DNA of 64,000 nt, taken from contig NW_025776252.1 in NCBI RefSeq assembly GCF_021130785.1, forward strand, positions 1 to 64,000. The letters are read 5' to 3'. Every line of letters begins with the position of its first letter. The first letter of the stretch is position 1. A model generated the notes under the pieces. The model did not search any database and was not told the origin of the DNA. It saw nothing but the letters and a program-made list of their open reading frames with translations. This DNA is from Homalodisca vitripennis. Lineage: Eukaryota > Arthropoda > Insecta > Hemiptera > Cicadellidae. Below, piece after piece: positions 53,847 to 64,000 of the stretch. The position numbers were made by a program, and so were the translations under genes.

Positions 53847-56056
53847 ATAACTCCTCTCCCATCATTACTTTATAAATCGCAGTAATACAAATATAAATAT
53901 GGAGTTGTTATATTATGTTCCATAACAAATAAATATTATATTCTTATAAGGAGTGCACTGATAAATATTCATTTTTCTATAACTATGTTTAAGTTATGAT
54001 AACGATTTTCAATCAATTTATATAGATGCATATAAATACGCCATACTTCTAATAAATATTGCGTTTTTCATATCATCCATACTTTTAGTTTGAGCGTCAT
54101 ACTCTTACAAAGAATGGATATAAGTAATCCTAAAGTGTATAAAAAATTATTAGGTAATTGGATAAACTAATTTATTATTTTAGAAGACAATGTTCTAATT
54201 CAATAACTAAACCCTTACATGCAAAGTGAATAGCAAACTAAGCGTTATTTCCTGCGAATGTAAATAAAAGTTTATCAATTTAATTAGTGTTCGGTTTGAA
54301 CAGTTCTCACAGAAGTTTTGAAGTTTTTTCTCTCTTACTAGTCACTTCTCTTTCGGGTTTTCTTTGTTTTACCAGATTCAGTATGAAAAACTTACAAATA
54401 CCGTACGATGTTTGCATAATTTAATTTTTTACCATTTTGTGCAAACCTACGTAAACTTGCGTAAACTGGTTATCTATTTGTATTTTGTATTTGGTTAAAC
54501 AACATGATATTTATTGATGTATCCTATTTAAAAATGCAGTGTGTAGACTTATTCGTAGAAAAATGGTTGTAATTTTATTTGGGGCAATACTGAAATATCA
54601 ATTTAATTTTACTGTAGAAGTTAAATCTAAAATTTTTTAAATTATTTAATTTCAAATACTTGATTTTTCAAATGAAATATTAAAAATACAAGCAAAAAAT
54701 TTTAATAGTTTGAAATTTAAACAATTTATTAAATACTAGCTAAATTTTGCATAATCTCTACTTAATTTTGTTAGTTTCAATGTTTCGAGTTTTGATTTTA
54801 TGAGAAATCTAACACTTTAATTTTACGATAGTATTATTTGTCTAATTAACACACCTTATGAATTTAAATACGTTAAGAAAACATATTTAACTGTCAGTAA
54901 TGCAGAATAATACAGTAAAAACGTCAAACGAAGCCAATAAATACTTTAAAAACATTATTTTTTCTTAATAACATATATCTTGTAAAAAATAAAAAGTACA
55001 TGTATAATGTAACAAAATTTTCCCTGGATCGATCAATACCAAAACGTTTAAAAATATTTGCATGTCACGTTTACCTTGATCAAGTTTTAGAATGTTATAC
55101 CAGAACTTTGAACCGCGCCAATTATATATTTGAACAAATATACACGTGGGTAATATTAGGTTAATGATACTGAAATTGAAACAATAATTGAATTATGGCT
55201 TGTTACTTTTGTAGGTAAACAATCTAAATAAACTGATATATTGTCTACGATGGTAATCTGTACTATATTTGTCTGGTTTTTTCCTATTATCAATAACAAG
55301 TACCACATCTTATTTTATTAATAATCGCAGTGAAATGCCAAATTTATTGGTATTGTTCCCATTTAACACTATACGTTATAAGATAAATTGATAAGGTTTT
55401 GATGAAGTATGTATTCTCTAAGAAGCTTAAACTTGTTTGTTTATTATTTGAAAGTAATTAATACTTGAAAGTAATATTTTGACCATATTATAGTTTTAGT
55501 TTACACTATTACACAGAAAATAAGTTTGTATTATATTAATAATTTAATCTATTTCTTGAAAAATATAGTAACAGACAAATAACAGCAAAGCCTGATACGT
55601 GAAATAGGTGTGGCTGACCCCTGTCTGGTAATTAAAGACGCCAATGTTAATACACCAATAATCACACAACAAATTATGTAATCATATTGACCCGATAAAT
55701 TATAGCAGAGGCTTGTTAACATGACGCGCTTCCTGCCACCTTTGCCTATGTCTCATTCTCTCCTTCATCTCGCCTCCTCTTAGTAATTCTTTTTTCATCG
55801 ATTTTTAAAGCACTTATTCTTTTTTCTGTACTTTTTATATATTTTACAAAGTGCTCAATTTGTTAAAATTGTGTTTAAAAACGTTTAATATTATTAAATT
55901 TCATCCATTGTTCAAAAAATTTAGAAAATATAATTTTCGTCTTATTAATTTAGAAATTGTTACCTACTTGTATAATTTTAGAAATTCTTTGTGAATAAGG
56001 GCAAATGTCTCAGATGGGGCAAACATTTATCCACTATACAATACTAGATAAAACTA

Positions 56057-56602
56057 TTATAGATTTATCTAGGATAGGGATATAGATATTTAGGTAGGAA
56101 GGCTAATTCTCATGGACAGAAGATGGCAATACCTACCCTGAGTGCCAGAGATGCGACACAATATCTATCCGGGACCCCATTAAGATTGGGTTGGTGAGGT
56201 CTGTAGGAATTTAGTACCTCGGTTTTGGTTATGTAGGTGATCGTTACATGGTTTTGGTCATGATGTGGCCCCGATAGGTGGAATATCTGATATAATTGCA
56301 GATCAGAACTATAAGGCCAGTAAATTCACCACCACTGATAAACAAGTCCTCCAATATCTGAGATACCAGAAGAAATTATAAGAGTTCTTTAGTTGAACAT
56401 GCAGAGGTGCAAATAAGCTAACAATCTGCTGTACCGATCGTGCCTCTCAGTGAACTATATCCTTTGCTCTCTGCAGTGGTTCTCGGATCCTTATGGCTCT
56501 GCGGAAATCTGGATTCTTCTAAAAATGACAAACATCTCTACAACACTATGGGTACTCTCGTCGGTATGGCCTCGGTCTCGTACTAGTGACAGCAGCAGAT
56601 TG
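56057..56602. repeat. less AT-rich unidentified repeat downstream of LINE C
   Basis: This is clearly richer in GC than its surroundings and non-coding. From 56,219 upward it is repeated in reverse complement at 63,616-64,000. It lies directly past the LINE 3' tail, so it was either the LINE's target or a separate repeat. The family is unknown. Confidence 0.6.
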
Positions 56603-58025
56603 ATAAATAAATAAAAATAAATAAATAAAAAATAAATAATGTCTTTATTTGGCAAGCGTTCATCAAAGTTGCAACTTTGCTTTTCATGACAACTCCTGTT
56701 AAATATACAAATTCAGGATATTAAAATTAGAAAATTTAATACATTTATAAATCAAAATAACTAAAATTTACCTAGACAAACATTTTTAAACACTTTTTTT
56801 AAACCTAACAAGGCTGAGATTTTTCAACTCAGAGGGCAAAGCATTGTACTTAGCAGGTCCAAAATATCTAAACGCTTTTTTCCCCGTCTCCAATCTTGTC
56901 CTTGGCAGGTGCAGTAGGCCATCCTGTCGAGTACTGCGCTTATTGACTTCATGTCTAAAAACCAGTTTTTTTCTTAGATATTCAGGTTTTCCCGTCTGAA
57001 TAGTTTTGTGCACCAGCTTGACCGTCTGCAGATTATAGTAATCTGTTACTGATAGTACCTTAGCACTTAATCTATGTTCGCTGATATGATCAAAGTTTTT
57101 TAGTCCGTAAACAAATCTTAGAGCCCTATTCTGCAGACGGGTAAGAACCATCACATTCTCTCTGCTTAAGCAACTAGCAAAAGTTGGAAGAGCATAATTT
57201 ATTGAAGGGAAAAATAACTGATCTGACGATTTCTAATTTTGAAGCAACCGGCAAAATTGTACACAGCTTAGACAGACACTTCAGTTTGAATATAACACTT
57301 TTGCATATGGATTCTACATGGTAAGAAAAATCGAGTTGGGAGTCAAAAGTGACACCAAGAATCCTTAGAGTACTGCATGCAGTCAAAACCCTACCGTTAA
57401 CGAATATTCTATTATTTTACACCACTACCTCTCAACTGACCATTCAAAGACGAGCTATTTAGATGCAAAAAAGAACATTTATCAGAGTTCAGTAGAAGGC
57501 CATGATCATCAGACCATATCTTAACTCTGTCTAAGTCATTATTGACTTTTTGAACCGCTTCGGCTATCTCAGATGGGCGGAAAGACAACAACAGCTGCGA
57601 ATCGTCAGCATAAGAATTCAATAAGCAGTGTCTCAACTGATCCTTCAAGTCTGCGGTGTATAAAAGGAAGAGAATCGGTCCCAGGCAGCTGCCCTGGGGA
57701 ACTCCAACAGATCTAGGAAGAGCAGATGACAGCTGCCCGTTGACCTTAGTTCGCTGAGTTCGTCCAGACAAATACGATGAGAACCATCCAACTGAAGCTT
57801 CAATAAATCTATAAAACTGTAGCTTTGCCAGGAGCAACCCAAAGTTTACCGAGTCAAAGGCCTGCGAGAAATCCAGCGCAGTCATCAAGCTCTCCAAACC
57901 CTTATCTTTAGTTGAAAGTATATCATCAGCCACATTGAGTAGGGCTGAACAAGTGCTAAACCCTTGCCGAAAACCTGACTGAGACTCCGGCAGCAATCCC
58001 TCATGCTCCAAAAACGAAACTAACT
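56219..58025. repeat. palindrome 3, left arm (at least 1.81 kb)
   Basis: Reverse complement of 62,196-64,000, 1,807 against 1,805 bp, about 99 percent by eye. It covers the 3' half of LINE C, its A-rich tail and at least 385 bp of downstream flank. The window ends inside the right arm, so the outer limit here is only a minimum. Confidence 0.92.
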
Positions 58026-58488
58026 GTTCTGAAACGACTTTTTCCAAAATTTTGGAGATGACAGGTAGGATTGATATTGGCCGGAAATTTGAGGTTGAAG
58101 AGGATTCTGGGTTTTTGGAAGAGGAATAACAATGCTCTGCTTCCAGCCTGTTGGAAAAGTGCCAGTTTCTCAACGACACATTAATCAGGTGAGTAATAGC
58201 ACCAATGCAATAAGGACCAAGACCACGAACCATATTTATAGAGATTCCATCAACGCCAAATGCGGCACTTGTCACGCCATTCATCAACTCCTTGACTTTA
58301 CCTTCTGACACAGGTGAGAAACTAAAGGGAGAACTTATTCCTCTGCATTTATTACTCTTGAAAAATTCGAGTTTATCTGTGCTTACTTTCATGCTACCAC
58401 CCATAGATGAAAAGTAGTTATTCAAATCTTCAGGCCCAAAAGAATGATTCTTTACTTCTTGTGGACCGATGACACCACCAGCTTTCAA
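56786..58488 (-). pseudogene. LINE C ORF2, reverse transcriptase and C-terminal part
   Basis: This is the reverse transcriptase for target-primed copying. In the first open piece (358 codons from 58,488) the motifs are FRPISIL at 135, QSGFRQG at 170, ALDFSQAFDSV at 204, GVPQGSCLGP at 262 and YADD at 293. About 27 residues before FRPISIL look out of frame, implying two compensating indels. One extra A near 57,412-57,416 ends this piece, and ILGVTFDSQLDF then continues in a new frame. A further indel lies near 57,200. The C-terminal Arg/Leu-rich part ends at 56,786. At its N-terminal end a one-base shortfall in an A run near 58,520 separates it from the endonuclease. All catalytic residues are present. 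Confidence 0.87.
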
Positions 58489-58504
58489 TGTATCCCAGAA
58501 TTTT

Positions 58505-59575
58505 TTAGGATTTTTTCATATCTAAATTATCTCTAAAATACTTTCTCTTCGCTGCTCTTATCGCCACATTTAGTTCATTACGAGCCTTGCAGTAAGCGTT
58601 TCTAGAGGTAGGAGTTTTGAAAGAGAGATAATCATTTCTGAGTTTGTTCTTTCTTCGTGTCAAGTGTTCAACATGTAAGTCCCTCCAAGGAGATTTCTTT
58701 TTTGTAAGCCTTTTCCTTACCATAGGCGCACATTCATCAAAGACATGGAGTATGTTAGCTGTTAATATATTGTTAATATCATCCACGTCATGGTGCATGA
58801 CTACAGCATCCCAAGGTATATTTGAAGCGACCTTTATAAATTTCTCGCTGTCGAAATTCCTAAAATTTCTATACGAGATGAACTTTGCCTTTGCTTTTGG
58901 TTTTTTAATTGGCATATCACAGAAAGTAAGTTTGTGGTCAGTTATACCCTTTCCTTTATGATTGAGAATATTACAAGTATCAATTAGTCCAACCTCAAGA
59001 TCCTGAGTTTTGTCCACAACAATGACATCTATGAGAGAAGATGTACTCTCAGTGATACGTGTAGGTTCTTGAATGATCTGTACAAGCCCAATTGACTGAA
59101 GAATTGTTTTAAAATATCTCACATCTGTCCTTTCTTGTTCTAACAGATTAACATTCAGGTCGCCGAGTAAAATCGCAGTGTCCACTTTCGGCGACTCGTC
59201 AATGAATAAAGCTTGTATTAAGGAGCTTAGGATGGAATAGGGAACATCGGGAGGCCTATAAGCGATGCAGACAAGCAACTTATATCCCCTTAGGTTGGCG
59301 ACGCCGCAGATGTACTCAATACGGCTATCAACATTGAGAAGATGAAGACGAACAAACCTAATCTCGTCCTTAACATACAGAGCAACGCCACCTCCACTCC
59401 TTCCCAGCTCCACAGGTCTGTCGCAACGAACAAGTGAATATGAGGGCACATTAAAAACTTGTAATGGAATATCTGGAGTGAGCCAAGATTCTGTGACTCC
59501 AATCAAGTCAAACTGGAAATCTCCTATAACAGAACACAGCTCCTCAAATCCAGTATTCAGTGATCTAAAATTCAC
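58505..59575 (-). CDS. LINE C ORF2, APE-type endonuclease domain (partial)
   Basis: This is the endonuclease that nicks target DNA to prime reverse transcription. Motifs are VNFRSLN at the start (metal-binding Asn), TESWL near residue 28 (catalytic Glu), GGGVALYVK near 61, AYRPP near 105, LLGDLNVN near 136, SSLIDVIV near 179 and GITDHKL near 214 (catalytic Asp-His). A basic Lys/Arg-rich tail follows (RKRLTKKKSPW, then RRKNKLRND). The set is complete. The first codon drawn here is a GTG, and the frame continues upstream with RIAGSCRVAH, so the true ORF2 start is farther 5'. The frame ends at 58,505 by a homopolymer frameshift, beyond which the reverse transcriptase continues. Confidence 0.88.
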   Translation of the reverse strand: MNFRSLNTGFEELCSVIGDFQFDLIGVTESWLTPDIPLQVFNVPSYSLVRCDRPVELGRSGGGVALYVKDEIRFVRLHLLNVDSRIEYICGVANLRGYKLLVCIAYRPPDVPYSILSSLIQALFIDESPKVDTAILLGDLNVNLLEQERTDVRYFKTILQSIGLVQIIQEPTRITESTSSLIDVIVVDKTQDLEVGLIDTCNILNHKGKGITDHKLTFCDMPIKKPKAKAKFISYRNFRNFDSEKFIKVASNIPWDAVVMHHDVDDINNILTANILHVFDECAPMVRKRLTKKKSPWRDLHVEHLTRRKNKLRNDYLSFKTPTSRNAYCKARNELNVAIRAAKRKYFRDNLDMKKS

Positions 59576-59626
59576 ATGTGCTACCCTACAACTTCCGGCA
59601 ATACGTTGATCTCGTTTCCCGACTTA

Positions 59627-61102
59627 TTATGAATTGAAGAACAACTCGATAAATTTAGCAACTGCGCTAACGGAGGACCAGGGCCATTGGGCATTTGACT
59701 CCTCCGACAACTGAAGCCTAGGACTCACATTTGGTTCCTCTGTCACCCCGAGAGTGGGACAAACGACACTTGACTCTCCCAGCGCCTTGGAACATGGGCT
59801 CACAACAGTTGATTCCTCAGAAACCTGGAAACTGGGGCACATAGCATTTGACACAGCCTCATTAATTATTCTCAATGAATGAAAAATAAGATTTCCAAAC
59901 CACTCATTACCCTTTCGGTTCAAATGTGTCCCGTCTCGTGCAAGATGATAATGCCGTATTACGTCAGTGGTATCAAGAAATTCAGCGCTAAAGTTGTTAC
60001 ACATTAACATTAATTGTTCATTAAAATGAAAAAGAGCTTCCTTACTTATATCCTGCCTTGTGAGAACACTATTTACAACTATAACAGAGTTTGGGAAGAT
60101 CTTCTTTGCCGTACTCAACAAGTCAGCCATACTGTGAAGCGCCTCCCGCTTCCCCCAACCCCCGTTATATCCAGGACCACCGCTGTAACCACGGACAAGA
60201 TTGTTAGTACCAACAAGAAGGTATATTATGTCCGGCTGGGCAGATTCATAATTGCTTTTTAGTTTGTCCTTAATGTGACAAATTTTTCCCCCGGGTTTAC
60301 GTCTACGACAGCTCCGCTTTTTTCCACTCTTTTTCCAGAGTGACGCACGAGTGAGTCTCCAATTAACAAGACATTCGACATCGAAACTTGTCTGTGGTTC
60401 ATTCAAAGACTGCTTCAGACACTTTGGGCCGCTTTTGCCATTAGAAACCCTTCCTCTAACATTTGAATGCAACACATTGCTGTGAGAACGGGTTTCCTTG
60501 GCTTCCCTTGAGTCCCTTTGACCTGATATATTTACATTAGATCTAGGTCTGTTTGTTGAACGTTTGCATAACTTACTTTGCCATTTCCCTGATGCATTAC
60601 ATATAACTGCATCATTTACACAGCTACTAGTCTCTTCAAGAGCTTGAAAGCGATTTGAACAAACTAACTGTAGTTTTGTTTTGGAATGAATAAACAGTTT
60701 TTTTGGATTTGTTCAAACGCTTAATTTTACTATTTACATTTTCCCATTTTTCAAAAGGTTTCATTGGTGCAACATGACACTTAATAATATTAGACATCAA
60801 ATCCTTATCACTATTACTATTACTAATATGTACAATTGTTGGTGCAACTTTAGAGTTGCTACAAGGAACCTCAGTTGTGCTTGTTGGCACCACAGGCTGA
60901 CTGCTGGAACAAGGTGGAGCATGAAGCCCCTGGTACCACTCCAAGTAAAATTAACACCTGAGTGATTAGCTACAAGTTTATTTAAGTCTGTACATAATGA
61001 CATTATAAGACTTTCTGACGATTCGTCCATATTTTTTGTGTCTTGGAGAATTTTTTCTGTTAAAGGCATTACCACAGTGGATTTTGCACGAGTCACTACC
61101 AT
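59627..61102 (-). pseudogene. LINE C ORF1, SGNH esterase-like protein, frameshifted
   Basis: It opens at an ATG at 61,102 (MVVTRAKSTVVM). A frameshift near 60,960 leads into the piece ending 60,636, and another change follows before the 282-codon piece from 60,475. SGNH blocks are LLIGDSLVRHSGK at about 60,340-60,380 (nucleophile Ser, in a shifted frame), PGGKICHI near 60,290, YLLVGTNNLVRG near 60,205 (Asn block) and LARDGTHLNRKG near 59,930 (Asp-x-x-His block). The C-terminal part is rich in Ser/Pro/Glu with repeating SEES-like phrases. LINE B carries the same blocks in the same order. RNA binding is expected of LINE ORF1, but no zinc knuckle is seen. Confidence 0.8.
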
Positions 61103-61110
61103 ACTGAGTC

Positions 61111-62195
61111 AGCATGCAAATGCACAAAACCAAAATAATAATTATAATATATTATAATTGATAAAGTAATGATGATAAAGTAAAGTACTGTGAACACAAC
61201 TTTTGTATACTTTTGCATTTTGTATTTTATTGACCACTTTTGTAGCTTTCACTACTACAATTAACGTTTCTCTTTAGAAATATAGGAGCATGTAAAATAT
61301 AAAATAAAACTAATTTACAGTAAAATATAAACGGGATTTTAACTTAAAGAACTTAAAAAAGATCTCTTTCGTTCATTTAAAAAAAGTCCTTTAAATATAC
61401 TTTTAATTATTGTTGTTAATTGTATAATATAATTAAACAAGAGAGAAAAAATTTAATGTGGAAACTAAATATAAAAATAATGTATTCAATAAACCACTAT
61501 TCTGTAGCATTGGATTATGTTTCTAAAAATAAGGATAATAGATAAGATAATACTTCCCCAAGGGTTTGTAAAGAATGACTGTACTGTTGTGCTTTTATAA
61601 ATATCCAGACATAATCCTCTGCTCTCAGTTAAGCTTGTGATAAACATGATATCTCTTTACTTTCTTATAATAAGTGTTCTCCTTCATATACTTCTTGTAT
61701 TACTTGGGCGTAAAACCCGCATTTTCCATATTACATGTATTTCTACGATATATACGTCAAACAGAGCTCTTACAAATATTTAATTGATTTTATTGTATAA
61801 TTTTAAATCGGAATATTTAGATAATGTATTGAACGACTCCAATGTTAAAAATATCAAACTTTAAGGTGATATAATCGGGCGACATTTTGATAGTTCATCA
61901 CTTTCATCAGAATCATCATTTAAACGAATTTAAATTGAAACCTGAAACACTTTAGTTTTAATACTTTAGTTTTATTTAGCGACAAGTCATTCAACTTAGG
62001 TAACTCACTTAATAGATAGATCATCAATGGAAAGCTTTCACTCTGCAGACCAGTTATAAAAAAATAATAAAACACCATTGAAGGATTAAAATTACAAATA
62101 ATAAAATATTCCAATAAAAATGCAAAAATGAAACTTTCCCCCCCAAAAAAACGGTGCTATGGTTTTTGAAAATCTGTATACTTGTTTAAAAGAAT
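61111..62195. other. unique AT-rich DNA between LINE C and its inverted partial copy
   Basis: About 1.1 kb without gene or recognised repeat; part of it may be 5' leader of LINE C. A C8/A7 run (62,140-62,154) lies about 40 bp before the inversion breakpoint at 62,196. Confidence 0.55.
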
Positions 62196-63184
62196 TAGTT
62201 TCGTTTTTGGAGCATGAGGGATTGCTGCCGGAGTCTCAGTCAGGTTTTCGGCAAGGGTTTAGCACTTGTTCAGCCCTACTCAATGTGGCTGATGATATAC
62301 TTTCAACTAAAGATAAGGGTTTGGAGAGCTTGATGACTGCGCTGGATTTCTCGCAGGCCTTTGACTCGGTAAACTTTGGGTTGCTCCTGGCAAAGCTACA
62401 GTTTTATAGATTTATTGAAGCTTCAGTTGGATGGTTCTCATCGTATTTGTCTGGACGAACTCAGCGAACTAAGGTCAACGGGCAGCTGTCATCTGCTCTT
62501 CCTAGATCTGTTGGAGTTCCCCAGGGCAGCTGCCTGGGACCGATTCTCTTCCTTTTATACACCGCAGACTTGAAGGATCAGTTGAGACACTGCTTATTGA
62601 ATTCTTATGCTGACGATTCGCAGCTGTTGTTGTCTTTCCGCCCATCTGAGATAGCCGAAGCGGTTCAAAAAGTCAATAATGACTTAGACAGAGTTAAGAT
62701 ATGGTCTGATGATCATGGCCTTCTACTGAACTCTGATAAATGTTCTTTTTTGCATCTAAATAGCTCGTCTTTGAATGGTCAGTTGAGAGGTAGTGGTGTA
62801 AATAATAGAATATTCGTTAACGGTAGGGTTTTGACTGCATGCAGTACTCTAAGGATTCTTGGTGTCACTTTTGACTCCCAACTCGATTTTTCTTACCATG
62901 TAGAATCCATATGCAAAAGTGTTATATTCAAACTGAAGTGTCTGTCTAAGCTGTGTACAATTTTGCCGGTTGCTTCAAAATTAGAAATCGTCAGATCAGT
63001 TATTTTCCCTTCAATAAATTATGCTCTTCCAACTTTTGCTAGTTGCTTAAGCAGAGAGAATGTGATGGTTCTTACCCGTCTGCAGAATAGGGCTCTAAGA
63101 TTTGTTTACGGACTAAAAAACTTTGATCATATCAGCGAACATAGATTAAGTGCTAAGGTACTATCAGTAAACAGATTACTATAA
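62196..63184 (+). pseudogene. reverse transcriptase fragment of LINE C copy 2
   Basis: The open frame (341 codons when counted from 62,159, where about a dozen leading codons are not LINE) carries QSGFRQG, ALDFSQAFDSV, GVPQGSCLGP and YADD. It continues without break through ILGVTFDSQLDF, where copy 1 is frameshifted. It stops at 63,184 because of one extra A in ctatcagtaaac, a place where copy 1 is in frame. The remaining C-terminal codons continue in another frame to about 63,430. The N-terminal third of the reverse transcriptase and the whole endonuclease are absent, so it cannot retrotranspose. Confidence 0.87.
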
Positions 63185-63615
63185 TCTGCAGACGGTCAAG
63201 CTGGTGCACAAAACTATTCAGACGGGAAAACCTGAATATCTAAGAAAAAAACTGGTTTTTTAGACATGAAGTCAATAAGCGCAGTACTCGACAGGATGGC
63301 CTACTGCACCTGCCAAGGACAAGATTGGAGACGGGGAAAAAAGCGTTTAGATATTTTGGACCTGCTAAGTACAATGCTTTGCCCTCTGAGTTGAAAAATC
63401 TCAGCCTTGTTAGGTTTAAAAAAAGTGTTTAAAAATGTTTGTCTAGGTAAATTTTAGTTATTTTGATTTATAAATGTATTAAATTTTCTAATTTTAATAT
63501 CCTGAATTTGTATATTTAACAGGAGTTGTCATGAAAAGCAAAGTTGCAACTTTGATGAACGCTTGCCAAATAAAGACATTATTTATTTTTTATTTATTTA
63601 TTTTTATTTATTTAT
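62196..63615 (+). mobile_element. LINE C partial copy 2, inverted duplicate of the 3' half
   Basis: It begins abruptly within the reverse transcriptase at the codons for VSFLEHEG and runs to the same A-rich tail (63,580-63,615), with identical tail interruptions to 56,603-56,640. Downstream flank continues to match past the tail, so it was duplicated with its flank and did not arise as a separate 5'-truncated insertion. Confidence 0.9.
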
Positions 63616-64000
63616 CAATCTGCTGCTGTCACTAGTACGAGACCGAGGCCATACCGACGAGAGTACCCATAGTGTTGTAGAGATGTTTGTCATTTTTAGA
63701 AGAATCCAGATTTCCGCAGAGCCATAAGGATCCGAGAACCACTGCAGAGAGCAAAGGATATAGTTCACTGAGAGGCACGATCGGTACAGCAGATTGTTAG
63801 CTTATTTGCACCTCTGCATGTTCAACTAAAGAACTCTTATAATTTCTTCTGGTATCTCAGATATTGGAGGACTTGTTTATCAGTGGTGGTGAATTTACTG
63901 GCCTTATAGTTCTGATCTGCAATTATATCAGGTATTCCACCTATCGGGGCCACGTCATGACCAAAACCATGTAACGATCACCTACATAACCAAAACCGAG
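63616..64000. repeat. less AT-rich unidentified repeat, second copy
   Basis: Matches 56,219-56,602 in reverse complement, directly after the LINE tail. Non-coding and unidentified. Confidence 0.6.

Larger units (their letters stand above)
51594..56056. repeat. palindrome 2, right arm (4.46 kb)
   Basis: Reverse complement of 43,423-47,299. It is longer because of three extra minisatellite units (52,727-53,366), a ~270-bp segment absent from the left arm (about 52,221-52,488) and a longer CT run. It lacks the 141-bp-period duplication of the left arm. Confidence 0.88.
56603..61110 (-). mobile_element. CR1-like LINE, near full length (LINE C)
   Basis: A minus-strand non-LTR retrotransposon. 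In element order it has ORF1 (61,102 to 59,627), ORF2 endonuclease (59,575 to 58,505), reverse transcriptase and C-terminal region (58,488 to 56,786), and an A-rich tail of AATAAA-like repeats (56,603-56,640). ORF1 has SGNH esterase blocks, as in CR1 elements. The tail differs from the ttgatt type of LINE B, so the two are different families. The lesions seen are 1-base indels, mainly in homopolymers. The 5' boundary beyond the ORF1 start at 61,102 is not defined. Confidence 0.87.
62196..64000. repeat. palindrome 3, right arm (truncated by window end)
   Basis: Reverse complement of 56,219-58,025, still matching at the last base of the window. The spacer between the arms is 4.17 kb and contains the 5' half of LINE C plus unique DNA. 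Confidence 0.92.

Noticed and set aside
60014..60262. 82-codon plus-strand frame
   Set aside because: Antisense to LINE C ORF1, which has clear esterase blocks on the minus strand.
62196..63615. Independent 5'-truncated LINE insertion
   Set aside because: The copy shares 3' flank and identical tail interruptions with LINE C in inverted orientation, which indicates segmental duplication.

Overview
The window is AT-rich, non-coding-dominated eukaryotic DNA. Short open frames, long microsatellites, CR1-type LINEs and a cut-and-paste transposon with an 8-bp target-site duplication point to an arthropod, most likely an insect. A hemipteran is a guess, because the transposase resembles a family I associate with hemipteran genomes. 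No host protein-coding gene could be established. There are no bacterial operons, rRNA genes or CRISPR arrays.

Layout. 1-17,033 is mostly featureless AT-rich DNA. It holds an indel-ridden ~0.86-kb tandem duplication (2,240-3,990), a probable tRNA-derived SINE head (6,641-6,780) and a 161-bp hairpin (9,042-9,202). 17,034-~22,250 is a nearly full-length but frameshifted CR1-like LINE on the minus strand. From 26,281 onward three large inverted repeats follow one another. Palindrome 1 has arms 26,281-32,704 and 35,457-41,866. Each arm carries the same 3.4-kb hAT-like transposon with ~360-bp terminal inverted repeats. The 2.75-kb centre holds a CA/TG/CG microsatellite. Palindrome 2 has arms 43,423-47,299 and 51,594-56,056 with a 4.3-kb centre. 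It is visibly more diverged, and each arm has its own tandem expansions. Palindrome 3 has arms from 56,219 or lower to 58,025, and 62,196 to past the window end. It is built on the 3' half of a second CR1-like LINE (minus strand, 56,603-~61,110) plus its downstream flank. Its second arm runs off the window.

How the parts relate. The two transposon copies in palindrome 1 share the same target-site duplication and outer flanks, so one insertion was duplicated by an inverted duplication; they are not two insertions. The same argument applies to the LINE in palindrome 3. Nearly all coding lesions are 1-2 base indels, mostly in homopolymers, and fall at different places in the paired copies. They could be decay after duplication or uncorrected long-read errors. 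The main interest is this run of three inverted duplications, which could arise by fold-back or template-switch rearrangement, be partly an assembly artefact, or act as a source of TE-matching hairpin RNA.
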